Positions 61,273 to 64,000 of a stretch of 64,000 nt of DNA are shown piece by piece. Position 1 is the first letter of the stretch, and each line of letters begins with the position of its first letter. The DNA is taken from the NCBI GenBank assembly GCA_019637075.1, contig JAHBWI010000005.1:248001-312000 (forward strand), read 5' to 3'. The position numbers and the translations under genes were made by a program. The stretch is from Nitrospiraceae bacterium (GTDB taxonomy: Bacteria > Nitrospirota > Nitrospiria > Nitrospirales > Nitrospiraceae). A model generated the notes under the pieces. It saw only the letters and a list, made by a program, of their open reading frames with translations, did not search any database and was not told the origin of the DNA.

Positions 61273-63270
61273 CTAAGACTTCAACTCAAGGTTTTGCATC
61301 CGTAACGCACGGATGCGGTTCCGCAGTTCCGCCGCCCGCTCGAATTCCAACCGCTTGGCCGCCGCCTTCATTTCCGCTTCCAGACGCGCCACGACCTGCA
61401 CTTGGTCCTCATTGGCTTTGTAGGAGGTCGAAGCCTCGGCCGCCAGGTCCAATTGCACATAGTCTACCTCGGCAGCGGCATATTCCAGCGCAGGAATGCT
61501 CTTCCGCACGCTCTCCGGCGTAATCCCATGGGCCTCGTTGTAGGCAGCCTGGATCGCCCGCCGCCTGGCGGTTTCTTCCATCGCCACCCGCATAGAGTCC
61601 GTCACCGTATCACCGTAGAACAGCACACGCCCATCCACATTCCTCGCCGCACGACCCGCCGTTTGGATCAATGACCGATAGGAGCGGAGGTACCCCTCCT
61701 TGTCCGCATCCAGAATCGCCACCAAACTGACTTCGGGCAAATCCAAACCTTCGCGCAACAGGTTGATCCCGACCAGTACATCAAACGTCCCGACCCGCAG
61801 ACTGCGAATGATCTCAGCCCGCTCCAACGTCTTGATGTCCGAATGCAGGTACCGCACTTTGACGCCCAGCTCGTGATAATACTCCGTGAGATCTTCCGCC
61901 ATCCGCTTCGTCAACGTTGTCACAAGCACCCGGTTTTTCTTGGCCACCTCTGCCTTCACTTCGCCAAGCAGATCGTCGACCTGCCCCTTGGCAGGGCGCA
62001 CCTCGATCACCGGATCCATCAAACCGGTCGGGCGGATGATCTGCTCGACGACCTCGCCCCTGGCATGCTCAAGCTCGTAAGGACCAGGTGTCGCCGACAC
62101 ATACACGACTTGATTCAAACAGTGTTCGAACTCCGCAAACTTCAACGGACGATTGTCGACCGCCGACGGCAACCGAAATCCATAGTCGACCAGCGTTCGC
62201 TTCCGAGAAAAATCTCCCTCGTACATCCCGCCAACCTGAGGCACCGTCGCATGGGATTCGTCCACGATCAGGAGAAAATCCTTGGGAAAGTAATCCAACA
62301 ACGTCGGCGGCGGCTCACCCGGGGCACGACCGCTCAAGTGACGCGAATAGTTTTCGATGCCATGGCAGTAGCCCATCGCCCGGATCATCTCGAGGTCGAA
62401 CTTGGTCCGTTGCTCGATCCGTTGAGCCTCCAGCAACTGGCCATTCTTGGTGAAGGCCGCGATTCGCGCGTCCAACTCTTCTTCGATACCGGTAATGGCC
62501 CGCTCATACCGGTCCGGCGCAATGAGATAGTGCGTATTGGGATAGATCGCGATCTTCGGCAATTTTCCAAGCGACTTGCCGGTCAGGGGATCGATCTCGT
62601 GAATGGCATCCACCGTATCGCCGAACAACTCGATTCGCACCGATTTTGCCTCGGAGGACGCGGGAAAAATTTCAACGACGTCGCCCCGCGCGCGAAACGT
62701 GCCGCGATGGAAGTCCACATCGTTGCGCGCATATTGAATCTCCACCAGTTTGGAGAGTATCTGCTCGCGCCGAACCTCCATGCCCTCTTCGAGATAGACC
62801 AACATGTCGTGGTACACCTCTGGCGATCCCAGGCCGTAAATGCAGGAAACCGACGAAACGATCAACACATCGTTGCGCTGCAGCAGCGAGGCCGTGGCGG
62901 CATGGCGCATCTGATCGATGGCATCGTTGATCGAAGAATCTTTTGCGATGTATGTGTCGCTTTGCGGAATGTAGGCTTCCGGCTGGTAATAATCGTAATA
63001 GCTGATGAAGTATTCGACTGCGTTGTGCGGAAAGAACTGTTTGAACTCCTGATAGAGTTGGCCCGCCAGCGTCTTGTTGTGCACCAGCACCAGCGTCGGT
63101 TTCTGCACCCGCTCGACCAAGTTGGCCATCGTGAAGGTCTTGCCGGAACCGGTCACGCCGAGTAAGACTTGGTGCTTCTTTCCGGCCAAGACACCGGCGG
63201 TCAATTTTTCAATCGCCTGGCCTTGGTCACCGCAAGGTTTGAAGGGCGCGTCGAGCTTGAAAGGCGGCAT
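61273..63270 (-). CDS. uvrB: UvrABC excinuclease subunit B
   Basis: Damage-verification helicase of nucleotide excision repair, 665 residues. [16 protein letters not shown] (Walker A, about 38-53), the beta-hairpin region [33 protein letters not shown] (Walker B), [20 protein letters not shown] (motif V) and a C-terminal UVR motif ([13 protein letters not shown], about 645) are all present. The start ATG at 63270 begins [10 protein letters not shown]. It is divergent from an S24/LexA-like repressor gene only about 130 bases away, so damage control by that repressor is plausible. Confidence 0.97.
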   Translation of the reverse strand: MPPFKLDAPFKPCGDQGQAIEKLTAGVLAGKKHQVLLGVTGSGKTFTMANLVERVQKPTLVLVHNKTLAGQLYQEFKQFFPHNAVEYFISYYDYYQPEAYIPQSDTYIAKDSSINDAIDQMRHAATASLLQRNDVLIVSSVSCIYGLGSPEVYHDMLVYLEEGMEVRREQILSKLVEIQYARNDVDFHRGTFRARGDVVEIFPASSEAKSVRIELFGDTVDAIHEIDPLTGKSLGKLPKIAIYPNTHYLIAPDRYERAITGIEEELDARIAAFTKNGQLLEAQRIEQRTKFDLEMIRAMGYCHGIENYSRHLSGRAPGEPPPTLLDYFPKDFLLIVDESHATVPQVGGMYEGDFSRKRTLVDYGFRLPSAVDNRPLKFAEFEHCLNQVVYVSATPGPYELEHARGEVVEQIIRPTGLMDPVIEVRPAKGQVDDLLGEVKAEVAKKNRVLVTTLTKRMAEDLTEYYHELGVKVRYLHSDIKTLERAEIIRSLRVGTFDVLVGINLLREGLDLPEVSLVAILDADKEGYLRSYRSLIQTAGRAARNVDGRVLFYGDTVTDSMRVAMEETARRRAIQAAYNEAHGITPESVRKSIPALEYAAAEVDYVQLDLAAEASTSYKANEDQVQVVARLEAEMKAAAKRLEFERAAELRNRIRALRMQNLELKS

Positions 63271-63368
63271 CGTGTAGGCATCTTAACACGTTCGATTCTC
63301 CAGCGAACGCATCACAGTCGCGTGGCGTAGGGTTATCGTTCTTCGGCAATGCACGCCTTTCGGCCCCC

Positions 63369-63407
63369 TTGACGGAGCCGACTCGTTATGTAACGATTCG
63401 TTACATG
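63369..63407 (+). promoter_or_regulatory. Promoter with palindromic operator covering the -10 and start codon of the XRE-S24 gene
   Basis: TTGACG (63369-63374), 16 bases and TAACGA (63391-63396) form a promoter. The perfect palindrome ATGTAACGATTCGTTACAT (63388-63406, 9-base arms around one central base) covers the -10, the expected start point and the first two bases of the ATG at 63405. Together with an upstream CGTTA at 63384-63388 it gives three alternating CGTTA half-sites. This suggests self-repression and a leaderless transcript. Confidence 0.65.
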
Positions 63408-63950
63408 CGGCCGAGCGACCTCAAAAAAGCCCGCCAGACCCTTGGGCTCACACAGGAACAGCTCGCCGAGCGGCTGAAAACCACCCGCCAGACCATCGCG
63501 CGGTACGAACTTGGCACCCACAAGATCCCGTTTGCCGTGCGGCTGGCCGTCGATCACCTGACGGCTGGAGCGCGCATTCCCCTGGCCGGAATGGTGGCCG
63601 CCGGCGATCCGATCGAGCCGATTCCGCAGACCGAAATCGCGGAGGTGCCGCCCGGCATGGTGGGACGCGGCGAGACCTTTGCGCTACGGGTCAAGGGCGA
63701 GTCGATGCGGGACGAGGGTATTCTCCCCGGCGATCTCGTCATCGTCCAGAAGCAGGCGACCGCCCGTAACGGTCAGACGATCATCGCGTTGGTCAACAAC
63801 GAGGCCACGATCAAGACCTACTACCGCAAAGGCAGCGTGATCGAACTGCGCCCAGCGAATGAAACGATGGCACCGATCGTGATCAAACCGACCGACTCCC
63901 TGCGGATCGAAGGCCTGGTGATCGGAGTCATTCGATACTGCCGCAAGTAG
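63405..63950 (+). CDS. XRE-family HTH / S24 LexA-like self-cleaving repressor
   Basis: A 181-residue repressor. Residues 1-55 are a Cro/CI-type HTH (RPSDLKKARQTLGLTQEQLA, KTTRQTIARYELG) rather than the winged helix of LexA. The C-terminal S24 domain has an Ala-Gly cleavage site in GMVAAGDP (Ala66-Gly67), catalytic Ser100 in KGESM and Lys137 in NNEATIKTYY. The 37-residue Ser-Lys spacing equals E. coli LexA (119/156). The ATG at 63405 begins the domain; the frame is open 36 bases upstream. RecA-stimulated cleavage and control of the divergent uvrB are inferred from family and location. Confidence 0.88.
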   Translation: MRPSDLKKARQTLGLTQEQLAERLKTTRQTIARYELGTHKIPFAVRLAVDHLTAGARIPLAGMVAAGDPIEPIPQTEIAEVPPGMVGRGETFALRVKGESMRDEGILPGDLVIVQKQATARNGQTIIALVNNEATIKTYYRKGSVIELRPANETMAPIVIKPTDSLRIEGLVIGVIRYCRK

Positions 63951-64000
63951 GACGGGATACTGAGACATATGCGACAAAAACCTGCTTGCAGAGAGTTTAT

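Noticed and set aside
61843-63165. 440-residue open frame on the plus strand over uvrB
   Set aside because: Antisense to uvrB, no recognisable domain.

Overview
The window is high-GC, densely coded bacterial chromosome from a diderm (LPS-making) organism. A complete lipid A/Kdo/heptose pathway sits beside an actinobacterial-type 20S proteasome cluster (ARC ATPase, Dop, PrcB, PrcA, PafA). That combination, with the general protein character, points to Nitrospira (Nitrospirota). This is inference from gene content; no rRNA or other phylogenetic marker was compared. I see no tRNA, rRNA, insertion sequence, integrase or CRISPR array, so this looks like core chromosome rather than an island.

Layout. 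(1) Positions 1-27595, all on the minus strand, form one envelope supercluster. In transcription order it runs bamA, two OmpH/Skp genes, fabZ, lpxA, lpxI, a Gfo/Idh/MocA oxidoreductase, lpxB, msbA, an LpxJ-like (DUF374) acyltransferase carrying a one-base frameshift in an A9 run, waaA, lpxK, a WaaF-GmhB fusion and a second GT9. It then continues into a decoration block of GT4, GT2 and GT9 glycosyltransferases, two LtaS-like alkaline-phosphatase-superfamily transferases, a sulfotransferase-like protein and a WaaP-like kinase. Many junctions are ATGA or few-base overlaps, so translational coupling is likely. (2) 27919-34512, plus strand: galU, lon, thiL, a DUF2062 membrane protein and an HD phosphohydrolase. 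(3) 34743-41739, plus strand: four signalling genes (PAS histidine kinase, hybrid kinase, Rcp1-like receiver, receiver-HisKA_3 kinase) with no DNA-binding output domain. (4) 41771-49186, minus strand: the proteasome operon arc-dop-prcB-prcA-pafA followed by a coupled M23 peptidase. (5) 49349-51080, minus strand: thiS-thiG-thiE. (6) 51195-56977: a small HhH protein (plus), then ftsE-ftsX-envC-ctpA, and the rnhB-yraN tail (minus). (7) 57008-60619, minus strand: ffh-rpsP-rimM-trmD-rplS, continuing into rnhB-yraN. (8) 60933-63950: a DUF4321 membrane protein, uvrB, and a divergent XRE-S24 (LexA-like) repressor with a palindromic operator over its own -10 and start codon.

How the genes work together. 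The first 27.6 kb makes and exports lipid A-core (LpxA, LpxI, LpxB, LpxK, WaaA, an LpxJ-like enzyme, MsbA), builds and decorates the core, and supplies the outer-membrane protein machinery (BamA, Skp-like chaperones). LpxC and LpxD must be encoded elsewhere. FtsEX, a degenerate-LytM EnvC and CtpA form a division/peptidoglycan-remodelling group. The proteasome cluster has ligase, deamidase, ATPase and core, but I found no gene for a Pup/UBact modifier within it.

Promoter-like sequences with good -35/-10 matches were found for bamA, galU, arc, thiS, the DUF4321 gene and the S24 repressor. The last two-gene intergenic region (uvrB/repressor) and the A9 frameshift are the observations most worth a bench check.
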